Shown here: piece by piece, positions 1-8,459 of the stretch
How the letters are laid out: each line of letters starts with the position of its first letter
How positions within the stretch are numbered: position 1 is the stretch's first letter
Source: Betaproteobacteria bacterium UBA1934
GTDB taxonomy: Bacteria > Pseudomonadota > Gammaproteobacteria > Burkholderiales > Rhodocyclaceae
Direction of reading: 5' to 3'
Assembly (NCBI GenBank): GCA_002337055.1
Contig: DDFG01000005.1
Location: 1,217,654 to 1,281,653 of the forward strand
Length of the DNA: 64,000 nt
Program-made: the position numbers and the translations under genes
The notes under the pieces: generated by a model
Database searches by the model: none
Seen by the model: the letters and a program-made list of their open reading frames with translations, nothing else
What the model was told of the DNA's origin: nothing

Positions 1-462
1 GTCAAGATGGATGGCCAATTCGGCCGCTTTGCCGCCCGCCTGAAATTCGACCCGGCCAAGCCCGCCGCCGCGCAAGCTAGCTTTGACGTGCAGATCGCCA
101 GTGTCGACGCCGGTTCGCCCGATGCAAACAAGGAACTGGCCGGCAAGGACTGGTTCGACAGCACCCGGCACCCGCTGGCACAGTTTGTTGCTACACGCAT
201 TGCGCCTCTGGGCGGCAACCGTTATCAGGCAAACGGCCAACTGACCATCAAGGGGCGCACCCGCGAGGTCAGTGCGCCGGTGACTTTCACGCCCAGCGGA
301 AACGGTGCCGTGCTGGAGGGCAGTTTCAGCATCCAGCGTAGCGATTTCGCCATCGGCGAAGGCGCCTGGGCGGATGTCGGCATCGTCGCTAACCCGATAC
401 AGATTCGTTTCAAGCTGCTGGCGGAGGTCGACAAGGCCGCTGGCAAAATCCCCGGCAAATAA
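1..462 (+). CDS. YceI-family protein, 5' end outside the window
   Basis: The reading frame is open from the first base, so the start and any signal peptide lie upstream; about 153 residues are present. The C-terminal half has the YceI lipocalin-like pattern: KDWFDSTRHPLAQF, then GNRYQANGQLTIKGRTREV, then an FSIQRSDFAIGEG segment. YceI proteins are periplasmic beta-barrels that bind isoprenoid-type lipids in solved structures; the ligand here is unknown. A second, full-length YceI gene follows 29 bp downstream on the same strand, so the two are probably co-transcribed. In many proteobacteria a cytochrome b561 gene precedes such pairs, but that part is outside the window. Confidence 0.85.
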   Translation, partial: VKMDGQFGRFAARLKFDPAKPAAAQASFDVQIASVDAGSPDANKELAGKDWFDSTRHPLAQFVATRIAPLGGNRYQANGQLTIKGRTREVSAPVTFTPSGNGAVLEGSFSIQRSDFAIGEGAWADVGIVANPIQIRFKLLAEVDKAAGKIPGK

Positions 463-491
463 CCCACCCTGACCCTGAAAGAGGAAATACC

Positions 492-1061
492 ATGCAATCC
501 AAACTCATCGCTGCCCTGATCGCCACCACGCTCTCTGCCGCTGCCTTTGCCGCGCCGGAAACCTACAGCGTCGATCCCACCCACACCTATCCGCGTTTCT
601 CGTACAGCCACTTCGGTTATTCCACCCAGCTGTCGCGCTTCAACAAGACCAGCGGCACTGTTACCTATGATCCTGCCGCCAAGACCGGCGCGGTCGACGT
701 TGTCATCGACATGAAATCGGTCGATACCGGCTACGACGTTTTCAACGGCCACATCCAGGGCGAGGATTTTCTCGACACCGCCAAGTACCCGACCGCCACT
801 TTCAAGTCGGCCACGGTTCGCTTCGAGGGCGACAAGCCGGTTGCCATCGATGGCCAACTGACCATCAAGGGCGTGACCAAGCCGGTGACGCTGACCGTAA
901 CCTCGTTTCAGAAAATGCCGCACCCGATGCTGAAAAAGGATGCCATCGGCGCCAACGCGACGACGGTGATCAAGCGTTCCGAATTCAATGCCGGCAAGTA
1001 CGCTCCGTACGTTGGCGATGAGGTGACGCTGACCATCGCGGTCGAGGCGATCCGCCAGTAA
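492..1061 (+). CDS. YceI-family periplasmic lipid-binding protein
   Basis: The 189-residue product starts with a classical signal peptide (MQSKLIAALIATTLSAAAFA, cleavage after AFA), so it is periplasmic. It has the whole YceI domain: YSVDPTHTYPRFSYSHFG at the N-terminus, FNGHIQGEDFLDTAKYPTATF in the middle and GQLTIKGVTKPVTL, with IKRSEFNAGKYAP near the end. The family forms an extended lipocalin-like barrel around a polyprenyl chain. A GAGG Shine-Dalgarno lies just before the ATG. It follows the truncated YceI gene, and the repeated GQLTIKG motif suggests the pair arose by duplication. Confidence 0.92.
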   Translation: MQSKLIAALIATTLSAAAFAAPETYSVDPTHTYPRFSYSHFGYSTQLSRFNKTSGTVTYDPAAKTGAVDVVIDMKSVDTGYDVFNGHIQGEDFLDTAKYPTATFKSATVRFEGDKPVAIDGQLTIKGVTKPVTLTVTSFQKMPHPMLKKDAIGANATTVIKRSEFNAGKYAPYVGDEVTLTIAVEAIRQ

Positions 1062-1099
1062 CCAGGCGATCCCGGCGGTTTTGCGGTGTCGGCCGGGCC

Positions 1100-1660
1100 T
1101 CAGGGCCTGCCCGGCGCCGCATTCCTTTTTACCATCTCCTGGATCATGGCCGAGAATTGTTCGGCGATCTCGTGCTGGATGAAGGCGGGGCCGACCAGCG
1201 GGGGCAGGATGATGTCAGGAATGATCTCGGCGCGATATTCCAGACGGGTGCCGAAATCCGTGGGGATCAGACGCATACGGCTGTCCATGCGTCGGGCCGT
1301 GCCGCTGATCTGCCGTGCCGTGACCTCGCGTGGAGGGTCGAGCGCGATCTCGCGCACTGACTGAAAACGGTGGCTGAGCAGGCCATAGTGGGCGACGCCA
1401 GCCTGCTCGACACGCATCCGGTTGCCAGCGCTCTCGACGATGCGGCTGTTGTCGAGGTTGGTCAGGAATCGCGGCATGTCATTGAAATCGGTCAACACCT
1501 GCCAGGCGATGGCGGGTGGTACCGGCGCCGACATGTCGACTTCGACACGAGCCCCTTCTCCCTGGCGGAAGACCCGCACGTCGTCGGGCGCCACTCTGAC
1601 CGGGAGTGTGGCCTGAGCGGTTGCGCAGAACAGGAAGAGCAAACAAAAAAGTCGTCGCAT
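1100..1660 (-). CDS. Exported SRPBCC/START-like domain protein
   Basis: The protein has about 186 residues. I chose the ATG at 1660 because it opens directly into a signal peptide (MRRLFCLLFLFCATAQA); the same frame is open 20 codons further upstream, to 1720, and no strong ribosome binding site decides between them. The mature part resembles polyketide cyclase/START (SRPBCC) proteins: VDMSAPVPPAIAWQVLTDFND, then MPRFLTNLDNSRIVE, and a C-terminal amphipathic helix (AEQFSAMIQEMVKR). These folds hold hydrophobic ligands; no catalytic role can be assigned. It is convergent with the YceI gene and directly downstream of rfaE2. Confidence 0.8.
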   Translation of the reverse strand: MRRLFCLLFLFCATAQATLPVRVAPDDVRVFRQGEGARVEVDMSAPVPPAIAWQVLTDFNDMPRFLTNLDNSRIVESAGNRMRVEQAGVAHYGLLSHRFQSVREIALDPPREVTARQISGTARRMDSRMRLIPTDFGTRLEYRAEIIPDIILPPLVGPAFIQHEIAEQFSAMIQEMVKRNAAPGRP

Positions 1661-1724
1661 ACACAACTTGTACGATGCGGTGCTGACGACGAGCTGACGC
1701 GTCGTTGAAGCGGGGTGCATCAGC

Positions 1725-2213
1725 CTACAGGCGGCGAATCTTCTCCAGCAGCGCAGTGGTCGATTGCTGGTGGATGAAGGGGATGGAGTGAACCTCGCCG
1801 CCCCAGCCGCGCACTTCGGCGGCGCCGACGATGTTGTCGACGGCCCAGTCGCCGCCTTTGACCAGCACTTCGGGGCGGCAATCGAGAATTCGCTGCAACG
1901 GCGTATCTTCGTCGAACCAGGTCACCAGCGCCACGCATTCGAGCGCAGCCATCAACGCGAGGCGATCCTCCAGACGATTGACCGGGCGGTCGTTGCCCTT
2001 GCCCAGGCGGCGCACCGAAGCATCGGTATTGAGCGCCACGACTAGCGATGCGCCCAGCGCCGCGGCTTGGGCGAGGTAGGTGACGTGACCGCGATGCAGG
2101 ATGTCGAAACAGCCGTTGGTGAATACCAGCGGGCGGGGCAATTGGGCGGCCCGCCCGGCCAGCTCCGCCGGGGCGGCGATCTTGCGTTCAAAAACGGGCG
2201 GCGCGTAGCTCAT
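1725..2213 (-). CDS. rfaE2: D-glycero-beta-D-manno-heptose 1-phosphate adenylyltransferase
   Basis: The 162-residue protein is a stand-alone nucleotidyltransferase domain equivalent to the C-terminal half of E. coli HldE. It transfers AMP to heptose-1-phosphate to give ADP-heptose for the lipopolysaccharide inner core. Visible motifs are TNGCFDILHRGHVTYL (the HxGH-type nucleotide site), NTDASVRRLGKGNDRPVN, and VLVKGGDWAVDNIVGA near the C-terminus. The length is normal for the separate adenylyltransferase; the kinase half (rfaE1) is not in the window. The cytidylyltransferase superfamily has several members, but the KGGDW motif and heptose-type spacing favour RfaE2. Confidence 0.92.
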   Translation of the reverse strand: MSYAPPVFERKIAAPAELAGRAAQLPRPLVFTNGCFDILHRGHVTYLAQAAALGASLVVALNTDASVRRLGKGNDRPVNRLEDRLALMAALECVALVTWFDEDTPLQRILDCRPEVLVKGGDWAVDNIVGAAEVRGWGGEVHSIPFIHQQSTTALLEKIRRL

Positions 2214-2270
2214 GGTGTCGTCACGATGCGAGATGCCGCCATTCTACCCGGGTGGCGCGGATGCGGCGCC

Positions 2271-4622
2271 TTAACGGACCCCCAGTACTTCGCGCAGGCG
2301 GGCGAACATGTCGGCCGTATCAGCGTTCATGTCGCCTTCCGGCCCGAGCACGAAACGGCAATGTTCTACCGCCGTTTCGCGCTCTTCGGCGGTAGGGAGC
2401 AGGTCGGGCAGGGTCCCCAGCGCATCGTCTGTCTCGAAGGCAACGATCAGGCTTTGCTGGTGGATGATGCGGTTGAGCGTGGCGGCACCCAGCGTGACGT
2501 AGGGTTCACGGGTGCTGAGTAATTCGTCCGAACGCTCCAGCCGGTCGCGCCGCACCGACTTGCGGGCGTGCGCCAGCAAGATCAGCATGCGGATCACGGC
2601 AACCGCCAATCCACCGCGCTTGACCTGCTCCAGCGCCTGGATGACTTCGCCTACCGAGCGCAGATCGGTGCCCGCTACGTCGCTGATGCGCGGGGTTTCG
2701 TCGCGGGCGAGGGCGCGCATCCAGGGCGAGGAGAACACGGTAGTGAACCAGGTTTCGATGAAACCGTCGCGCACATCGCGGAAAAGGTTGATCCAGTCGG
2801 AGATCAGGTAGGCGTTCTGACGTTCCAGCCGGTAGAATGGGTTGTCGCAAGGTGCTTCGACGCGGCGTTCGCGGACGACTTTGGCCAGGCTCTCGACAGG
2901 TGCGAGAGCGGGATTGAGGTCGCTCACCCAATAGCGCTGCGCGCGCAAAGGGTTGGTCGCGTTGTGCAGGCGGGCGGTGAAATCGTTGCTCAGCGCCCGC
3001 ACCACGGGCCGGGCCGTGAGGTTGTAGGCTTCTGCGCCGATGCGGGAGAGGCGCGAAATGGCGGCGAACGGGGCGTCGTCGCCGCCGGTTTCGTCGAGGG
3101 CGCGGATGTCGTCGATCGAGCGTTCCTGGAACGAGATCGAATAGCGCTTTTCCAGCCCCGTGCCGGTTTCGTCCTCGATCACCATCTCGTAGAGGCCGGG
3201 TTGCATGGCTTCGATGGTGGCCAGCGTGGAGACGATCTCCTTATGCTGCTTGTTGGCCACCGATGCCGACACGAAAATGCCGAGGTGGCCGATATCGTCG
3301 TGGATGGTGTAGATGATCTTTTGTCCGCGCGCCTTGATTTCCTTGACGTCGGAATAGAGATCGGCGATCCAGCCGAGCGCCTGCACCGGCGGCGTGATGT
3401 AGTCGCCGTGCGAGGCAAAGACGATGATGGGTGCCTTGATGAAGCGCAGATCAACGTGCATGCGGCTATCGAGCTGGGCATTACCGCGCCCCAGGCGATT
3501 GCCGACGAACAGGTTCTCGACGATCCAACGGATCTCGGCTTCGTTCATGAAATAGAAGCCCGACCACCAGCGTTCGAACTGGAGAAAATCTTCGGCGTCG
3601 GTATCGATCTTGGCGAAGAGATCGTAGTTCTTGCGCCACCAGGTGGTCGCCGGGTTCAGACACTCGAAGTTCCAGATCAGATTGGCGCCATCGAACTTGC
3701 CGTTACCCTGGTCGGCTAGCATCAACGCCGGCAGGGCACCGCCGAGCAGACCGCCCAGGTAACGCATTGGATTCTTGCCGCGCACGCCGCGCCAATAGGA
3801 GAGAGGGGCGCCGTTGATGACGATGGGGCCGGTCAGGTCGAGGTTGGTCGCGCCGAGCAGCATGGCCGCCCAACCGCCCTGACAGTTACCGATGATGACG
3901 GGCTTGGCGCTTTCGGGGTGGCGATTGCGCACATGCCGCACGAACTCGGCTTCCGCGCGCGTTACATCCGCCAGCGTCTGGGTAGGCGTCGGTAGCTTGC
4001 TGAAGATGCAGAAATAGACCGGGTGTCCGGCCTGCAAGGCGACACCGACTTCGCTTTCGTGCTTGAAACCGCCAATGCCCGATCCCTGTCCGGCACGTGG
4101 GTCGATGATGATGTAAGGGCGCTTTTTCGGGTCGACCCGGACGCCGCGTGGTGGCTTGATGGCCACCAGCGAGTAGTTGACCGGCCGTTCTAGCGTGGTA
4201 CCGTCGATAATCACGTCGTAGTCATAGATCAGCACCGGCTGGCTGCCTTCGCGTTCCTGGTGCACGAAGTTGTTGCCGCGCCGGCGTAGCACATCGGTAA
4301 ACAGTACCCAGCGTTGTGCAACGTCAATCAGGTAATTGGGCCAATCGGTCGGTTGCGGCTCGCGAAAGAACTCCTGCGCGGCGCGCAGCGTTTCCTTGCG
4401 CCGCACACCCAGATCGTCGAGGCTGCGCCGAAGTCCGTGCGTGCGGGTGTTCACCACCTCCAACACATCGCGGAAGTGGTTGTGACGATCCCCGGCGCTG
4501 CGCGCCCAGTGATCGGTCAGCCGACTCTGGCCGGCTAGCCGCTGGAGGTGAGAAGTTGACGAATGCAGGATGTCGGCCAGCGACAGCGGATTCAGCACTT
4601 CAGTGTGAGAGTGGTCTTTCAT
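2271..4622 (-). CDS. DUF3141 protein, PHA-synthase-like alpha/beta hydrolase
   Basis: The ATG at 4622 has an AAGGGG Shine-Dalgarno and gives 783 residues; the frame stays open upstream but without plausible start context. The central part is an alpha/beta hydrolase fold. The nucleophile elbow reads GNCQGG (Cys near residue 247), a G-x-C-x-G lipase box as in polyhydroxyalkanoate synthases, not the usual Ser. Candidate Asp (FASHGDYITPP) and His (DDIGHLGIF) follow in order. The N-terminal ~120 residues are helical, and a C-terminal ~300-residue extension has no recognised fold. The family is DUF3141, often loosely annotated as a 3-hydroxyalkanoate synthetase; its true reaction is unproven. Confidence 0.82.
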   Translation of the reverse strand: MKDHSHTEVLNPLSLADILHSSTSHLQRLAGQSRLTDHWARSAGDRHNHFRDVLEVVNTRTHGLRRSLDDLGVRRKETLRAAQEFFREPQPTDWPNYLIDVAQRWVLFTDVLRRRGNNFVHQEREGSQPVLIYDYDVIIDGTTLERPVNYSLVAIKPPRGVRVDPKKRPYIIIDPRAGQGSGIGGFKHESEVGVALQAGHPVYFCIFSKLPTPTQTLADVTRAEAEFVRHVRNRHPESAKPVIIGNCQGGWAAMLLGATNLDLTGPIVINGAPLSYWRGVRGKNPMRYLGGLLGGALPALMLADQGNGKFDGANLIWNFECLNPATTWWRKNYDLFAKIDTDAEDFLQFERWWSGFYFMNEAEIRWIVENLFVGNRLGRGNAQLDSRMHVDLRFIKAPIIVFASHGDYITPPVQALGWIADLYSDVKEIKARGQKIIYTIHDDIGHLGIFVSASVANKQHKEIVSTLATIEAMQPGLYEMVIEDETGTGLEKRYSISFQERSIDDIRALDETGGDDAPFAAISRLSRIGAEAYNLTARPVVRALSNDFTARLHNATNPLRAQRYWVSDLNPALAPVESLAKVVRERRVEAPCDNPFYRLERQNAYLISDWINLFRDVRDGFIETWFTTVFSSPWMRALARDETPRISDVAGTDLRSVGEVIQALEQVKRGGLAVAVIRMLILLAHARKSVRRDRLERSDELLSTREPYVTLGAATLNRIIHQQSLIVAFETDDALGTLPDLLPTAEERETAVEHCRFVLGPEGDMNADTADMFARLREVLGVR

Positions 4623-4852
4623 GTACAGCCCCTTGTTCGTTTTGCGGCACAATACAGACGCGACGCAACCTATGAATACTAGGCATTTTAGGCCCTTTTT
4701 GTTGCAAGTGCACGTAAAGTTGGATGGCTCCCTGCGAAGGGGCGCCGATGCCTGCGGACAGCGAGTGGCGTATCGACCGAAACGGTCGTCGTGCGCGCTC
4801 TTTTCGTGCCGGGGTATGATGCGAGCAACCAAAATGAGTCGAGGTTGCCGCG

Positions 4853-6115
4853 ATGTCTGACCGTCTGAGCCTCACAATCGAATCCTCCGCCGCGTTGCCG
4901 AGCGATATTGGCCTGCTCGCGTCCATCGCCCAGGATTTCGCCAGTTCGCCTGAAATGGGCGCGACGCTGGCCAACGCCATCCACCAGATCATGACCTATA
5001 TGGAAGCCGAGGCGGCCTCCATTTTTTTGCTCGACGAATCCGGCGAAAAACTCACCTGCGTGGCCTGTGCTGGGCCGGTCAAGATCGACGGGCTGACCCT
5101 GGCCGCCGGGCAGGGTATCGTTGGCCGGACAGTCAGCGAACATTGTCTGCAACGGGTGCGTGACGTGGCCGCCGACCGCGATTTCAGCGGCGCTGTCGAC
5201 CAGCTGACCGGCTTCTGCACGCGCTCCATCCTCTGCGCGCCGCTGCACATCAAGGGCCGGATGCTGGGTGCGCTGGAAGTCATCAACAAGGCCAGTGGCG
5301 ACCATTTGTTCGGCGAAGCCGATGCCCAGCTCCTGCTGGCGCTGGCCGGCATGGTCTCGCTGGCGGTGCACAACGCCCGCATGGCCGAGGCGCTGGTCGA
5401 GCAGGAGCGGATGCGGCGCGAGCTCGATCTCGCCCGCGAAATTCAGCGTGGTCTGCTGCCTACGCCACCGGACGCCGGTTTTCCGGTCTGCGGGGTCAAT
5501 TTGCCGGCGCTGGAGGTCTCCGGCGATTTCTACGATTTTTTTATGTTACCCGATGGGCGCATCGCCTGGGGATTGGGCGATGTGTCCGGCAAGGGCATGA
5601 ACGCTGCCCTGCTAATGACCAAGACCATCGCGCTGTTCCGCTGCCTCGGCAAGAACGAGCACGATCCGGCGCGCCTTCTGGCCGTGCTCAACGACGAAAT
5701 TGCCGAAACGGCACGCTTCGGCATGTTCGTCACCATGATCGCCGGCGTATTCGACCCCGCCAGCGGCGAACTGGTCTGGGCCAACGCCGGCCATCAGCCG
5801 CCGCTGTGGCGTGGCGCGGACGGCGGCTATCGGGAGTTGGAGGCGGCCGGTGTCGCGCTCGGCGTGCTCTCCGGCATGGCCTACGATGCACAGCGCCTGA
5901 ATCTGGCGGACGGGCGACTGTTCGTCTTTACCGACGGCGCCACCGAAGGACATGACGAACACGGAGCCATGCTCGGGTTGCCCGGTCTGCAAACCTTGCT
6001 GGAGCGGCATGCGGGGTTGCCGCCGGAGGCGCTACTGGCGGCCGTGACGGCGGCACTGGCGCGGCCTGGCGTCCGTCTGCACGACGACCTGACCTTGCTG
6101 GCGATCGGGCGATGA
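4853..6115 (+). CDS. GAF domain-PP2C (SpoIIE/RsbU-type) serine phosphatase
   Basis: The 420-residue cytoplasmic regulator has an N-terminal GAF sensor domain (about residues 20-175; FLLDESGEKLTCVACAGP) and a C-terminal SpoIIE-type PP2C domain (about 190-415) with the metal-binding Asp motifs VSGDFYDFF, GDVSGKGMNAALLM and FTDGATEG. Such phosphatases dephosphorylate STAS-domain anti-anti-sigma proteins in partner switching. The gene overlaps the next one, an HATPase, by 4 bp (ATGA), and a STAS protein follows, so kinase, phosphatase and substrate are encoded together. The start has a GAGG site. The stimulus sensed by GAF cannot be read from the sequence. Confidence 0.92.
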   Translation: MSDRLSLTIESSAALPSDIGLLASIAQDFASSPEMGATLANAIHQIMTYMEAEAASIFLLDESGEKLTCVACAGPVKIDGLTLAAGQGIVGRTVSEHCLQRVRDVAADRDFSGAVDQLTGFCTRSILCAPLHIKGRMLGALEVINKASGDHLFGEADAQLLLALAGMVSLAVHNARMAEALVEQERMRRELDLAREIQRGLLPTPPDAGFPVCGVNLPALEVSGDFYDFFMLPDGRIAWGLGDVSGKGMNAALLMTKTIALFRCLGKNEHDPARLLAVLNDEIAETARFGMFVTMIAGVFDPASGELVWANAGHQPPLWRGADGGYRELEAAGVALGVLSGMAYDAQRLNLADGRLFVFTDGATEGHDEHGAMLGLPGLQTLLERHAGLPPEALLAAVTAALARPGVRLHDDLTLLAIGR

Positions 6116-6522
6116 CGACGCTGTTCTCAGGCGAATTCGTTGCCGCCACCGAATCGCTCGCCGCGGTGCGTGAGGCGGTGCGCGAGGCCTGCCGGAAAGC
6201 CGGATGCGACGAGGAATGCGGCGGGCAGATTGTGCTGGCGGTCAACGAAGCCTGCATGAACATCATCCAGCACGCCTACGCCTTTGCGCCGGATGCGACA
6301 TTCCGCCTGTGCTTGCAGCACGCCGATGGCATCCTGACCGCGCAATTGCTGGATAATGGAAAGCCCGCCACGCTGGCTGACCTGCGTCCTCGCGAGCTGG
6401 ACGATGTGCGGCCGGGTGGCTTGGGCGTGCATTTCATGCGCGCAACGATGGATGCGGTCGACCTTCTGCCGCCACCGGCAGGATTCACTAACCTGTTGCA
6501 GCTCAGCAAACGGATCGGATGA
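6112..6522 (+). CDS. RsbW-like anti-sigma/serine kinase (HATPase_c)
   Basis: The 136-residue protein consists of one GHKL ATPase domain of the RsbW/SpoIIAB type. Visible boxes are the N-box LAVNEACMNIIQHAY, the G1 region LLDNGKPA and a G2-like RPGGLGVHFMRATMD. These proteins phosphorylate a STAS partner and may sequester a sigma factor or another target. It is translationally coupled on both sides: it overlaps the PP2C gene, and the STAS gene starts 8 bp after its stop. No sigma factor gene lies nearby, so the switch output may be the transporter downstream and not transcription. Confidence 0.9.
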   Translation: MTTLFSGEFVAATESLAAVREAVREACRKAGCDEECGGQIVLAVNEACMNIIQHAYAFAPDATFRLCLQHADGILTAQLLDNGKPATLADLRPRELDDVRPGGLGVHFMRATMDAVDLLPPPAGFTNLLQLSKRIG

Positions 6523-6529
6523 GGCCGGA

Positions 6530-6862
6530 ATGAATATCGAAATCAGGGAGCAGGCGCCGTTCAGCGTGGTGACGCTAGGTGGGGATGTTGACATGCACAG
6601 CTCACGACAGGTGCGTCAGCAACTGCTGGATTGCCTGGCGCGTAAGCAACCGCTGCTGGTGGACCTCGCGGCGGTGACGTATATGGACAGTTCCGGTGTC
6701 GCCAGCTTGGTCGAGAGTTTTCAGGTCGCCCGAAAACAAGGGTCCGAATTCGCGCTGGCCTCAGTCGCGCGGCCGGTGATGGCAGTGTTGAAACTGGCGA
6801 GGCTGGATACCGTCTTCCCGATCTACACGAGTGTCGAGGAGCGGCTGGCGCGTGTCGACTGA
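6530..6862 (+). CDS. STAS-domain protein (anti-sigma antagonist / MlaB-like)
   Basis: The 110-residue protein is one STAS domain. The phospho-acceptor segment reads AVTYMDSSGVASLVESF, with Ser in the DSSG position typical of RsbV and MlaB. The start ATG is preceded by GAGG overlapping the end of the HATPase gene. The following permease gene begins inside its 3' end. Position allows two roles: substrate of the upstream kinase/phosphatase pair, and cytoplasmic STAS subunit of the MlaE/MlaF transporter (MlaB contacts the ATPase in E. coli). Both could hold for the same protein. Confidence 0.9.
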   Translation: MNIEIREQAPFSVVTLGGDVDMHSSRQVRQQLLDCLARKQPLLVDLAAVTYMDSSGVASLVESFQVARKQGSEFALASVARPVMAVLKLARLDTVFPIYTSVEERLARVD

Positions 6863-7655
6863 GTCGCTGCGAACCTTTGTCGAGGGCGTGGGCCGGCGCA
6901 CTGTGCTGCTGGTGCGCGAAACCGGCTATCTTGCGGCCTTGCTGGCCGAGGCACTGTACTGGCTGGTCGTTGGTCGCTGGCACCGCCAGCCGGTGCGCGC
7001 GGCAGCGATCTTCCGCGAGGCGATGGGCGTGGGCGTGCAGGCCATTCCCATCGTCGGTCTTGCCTCCTTTGCCACCGGCATGATGCTGGCGATCCAAGGC
7101 ATCCACACGCTGAAGGCCTTTGGCGCCGAGGGGCAGGTCGTGCTCGGCATCGCCCTTTCGGTCACGCGCGAGTTCGCGCCGCTGATCACCGGCATCTTCG
7201 TCGCCGGCCGGTCCGGCTCGGCCATTGCGGCGCGCATCGGTACCATGCAGATCTCGCAGGAAATCGATGCCTTGAGCGTCATCGGCATCAATCCGGTGCG
7301 CTATCTGGTCTCGCCCATCCTCGCGGCCATGCTGCTGACCTTGCCGGCGCTGACCATTCTTGCGGATTTGATGGCGTTGTTTGGCGGCGCGCTCTACTGT
7401 GCCGGCGAACTGAGTCTGCCGATGGACGTGTTCTTCCACCGCACCTTCGAGGCGGTGGAGGCGGGCGATGTCATCCAAGGGGTGGCCAAGAGCGTGGCGT
7501 TTGCGGTGGTGGTCACGCTGATCGGCGCTGCCAACGGCTTCGGCGTCAGCGCAGGGGCCGAGGGCGTCGGCAAGGCGACGACGCGGGCGGTGGTGCTGGG
7601 TTGCATCGGCATCATCCTGACCGACATGGTCTTCACGTTCCTGGCGAGCCGCTGA
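6852..7655 (+). CDS. mlaE: MCE-type ABC transporter permease (MlaE family)
   Basis: The 267-residue integral membrane protein has the MlaE permease signature, with five or six hydrophobic segments and the conserved stretch EFAPLITGIFVAGRSGSAIAARIGTM followed by QEIDALSVIGINPVRYLV. MlaE forms the membrane channel of a phospholipid transporter between inner and outer membranes. I prefer the GTG at 6852, preceded by GAGGAGCGG, over an in-frame GTG at 6831; both overlap the STAS gene. The ATPase gene begins immediately after its stop codon. Confidence 0.92.
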   Translation: MSTESLRTFVEGVGRRTVLLVRETGYLAALLAEALYWLVVGRWHRQPVRAAAIFREAMGVGVQAIPIVGLASFATGMMLAIQGIHTLKAFGAEGQVVLGIALSVTREFAPLITGIFVAGRSGSAIAARIGTMQISQEIDALSVIGINPVRYLVSPILAAMLLTLPALTILADLMALFGGALYCAGELSLPMDVFFHRTFEAVEAGDVIQGVAKSVAFAVVVTLIGAANGFGVSAGAEGVGKATTRAVVLGCIGIILTDMVFTFLASR

Positions 7656-8459
7656 ATGAACGCTCGCGCCGCTGCCATCGAGGTCAGCCATCTGGTGACC
7701 CATTACGGGGCGCGCAAGATTCTCGATGACATCAGTTTCGCTGCCGGCGAGGGTGAGGTGATGGTGATCATGGGCGGCAGCGGCTCGGGCAAGAGCACGC
7801 TGCTCAGGCACCTGCTCGGTCTCAACCGGCCGACCTCGGGCAGCATCAAGCTGCTCGGCAAGGACATCACGCAACTGACCGCCGACGAGATGTACGACCT
7901 CAGGAAGAACATGGGAGTGGCCTTTCAGGGCGGGGCGCTGTTCAATTCGATGACGGTGGGCGAGAACGTCGAATTGCCCTTGCGCGAACACACCGCGCTT
8001 GACGACAACACCATTCGCATCATGAGTCGGATGAAGCTGGAAGTGGTCAACCTCGCCGGCTTCGAGAACCTGATGCCGGCCGAACTCTCCGGCGGCATGA
8101 TCAAGCGGGCGGCGCTGGCGCGGGCCATCGTCATGGACCCGAAGCTGCTCTTTTTCGACGAACCGTCGGCCGGGCTCGATCCGGTCGTGTCGGCCGAACT
8201 CGACGAACTGATTCTGACGCTCCGCGACGCGATGAGCATGAGCATCGTTGTCGTCACCCACGAACTGGAAAGCGCCTTCAAGATCGCCGACCGCATCACG
8301 GTGCTCGATCAGGGCCGCATCCTGATGTCCGATACCGCCGCCGCCGTGCGCGCCAGCGAGCATCCGCGCATCCGCGCCCTGCTCGACCGGACGCCACGCC
8401 ACGAAACGGTCGATCCGGAAGAATATATGGAACGCCTGACCCGGGAGATTTTGGGATGA
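7656..8459 (+). CDS. mlaF: MCE-type ABC transporter ATP-binding protein (MlaF family)
   Basis: The 267-residue ABC ATPase has Walker A GGSGSGKST, Q-loop VAFQGGALFNSMTV, signature LSGGMIKRAALARA, Walker B LLFFDEPSAGLDP and the switch His in VVTHELES. The LSGGM signature and the C-terminal extension after the ATPase core are typical of the MlaF/Mkl group, where the extension can contact the STAS subunit. It powers lipid transport with MlaE. The ATG abuts the mlaE stop, and the gene overlaps mlaD by 4 bp. Confidence 0.95.
   Translation: MNARAAAIEVSHLVTHYGARKILDDISFAAGEGEVMVIMGGSGSGKSTLLRHLLGLNRPTSGSIKLLGKDITQLTADEMYDLRKNMGVAFQGGALFNSMTVGENVELPLREHTALDDNTIRIMSRMKLEVVNLAGFENLMPAELSGGMIKRAALARAIVMDPKLLFFDEPSAGLDPVVSAELDELILTLRDAMSMSIVVVTHELESAFKIADRITVLDQGRILMSDTAAAVRASEHPRIRALLDRTPRHETVDPEEYMERLTREILG

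Noticed and set aside
1092..1115. GCCGGGC/GCCCGGC hairpin between the YceI and SRPBCC genes as terminator
   Set aside because: The stem overlaps the end of the SRPBCC gene and there is no T run directly after it on either strand.
6561..8402. A 613-codon minus-strand frame over mlaE and mlaF
   Set aside because: Rich in His, Arg, Gln and Asp, typical of antisense reading in GC-rich genes; mlaE and mlaF on the other strand are certain.
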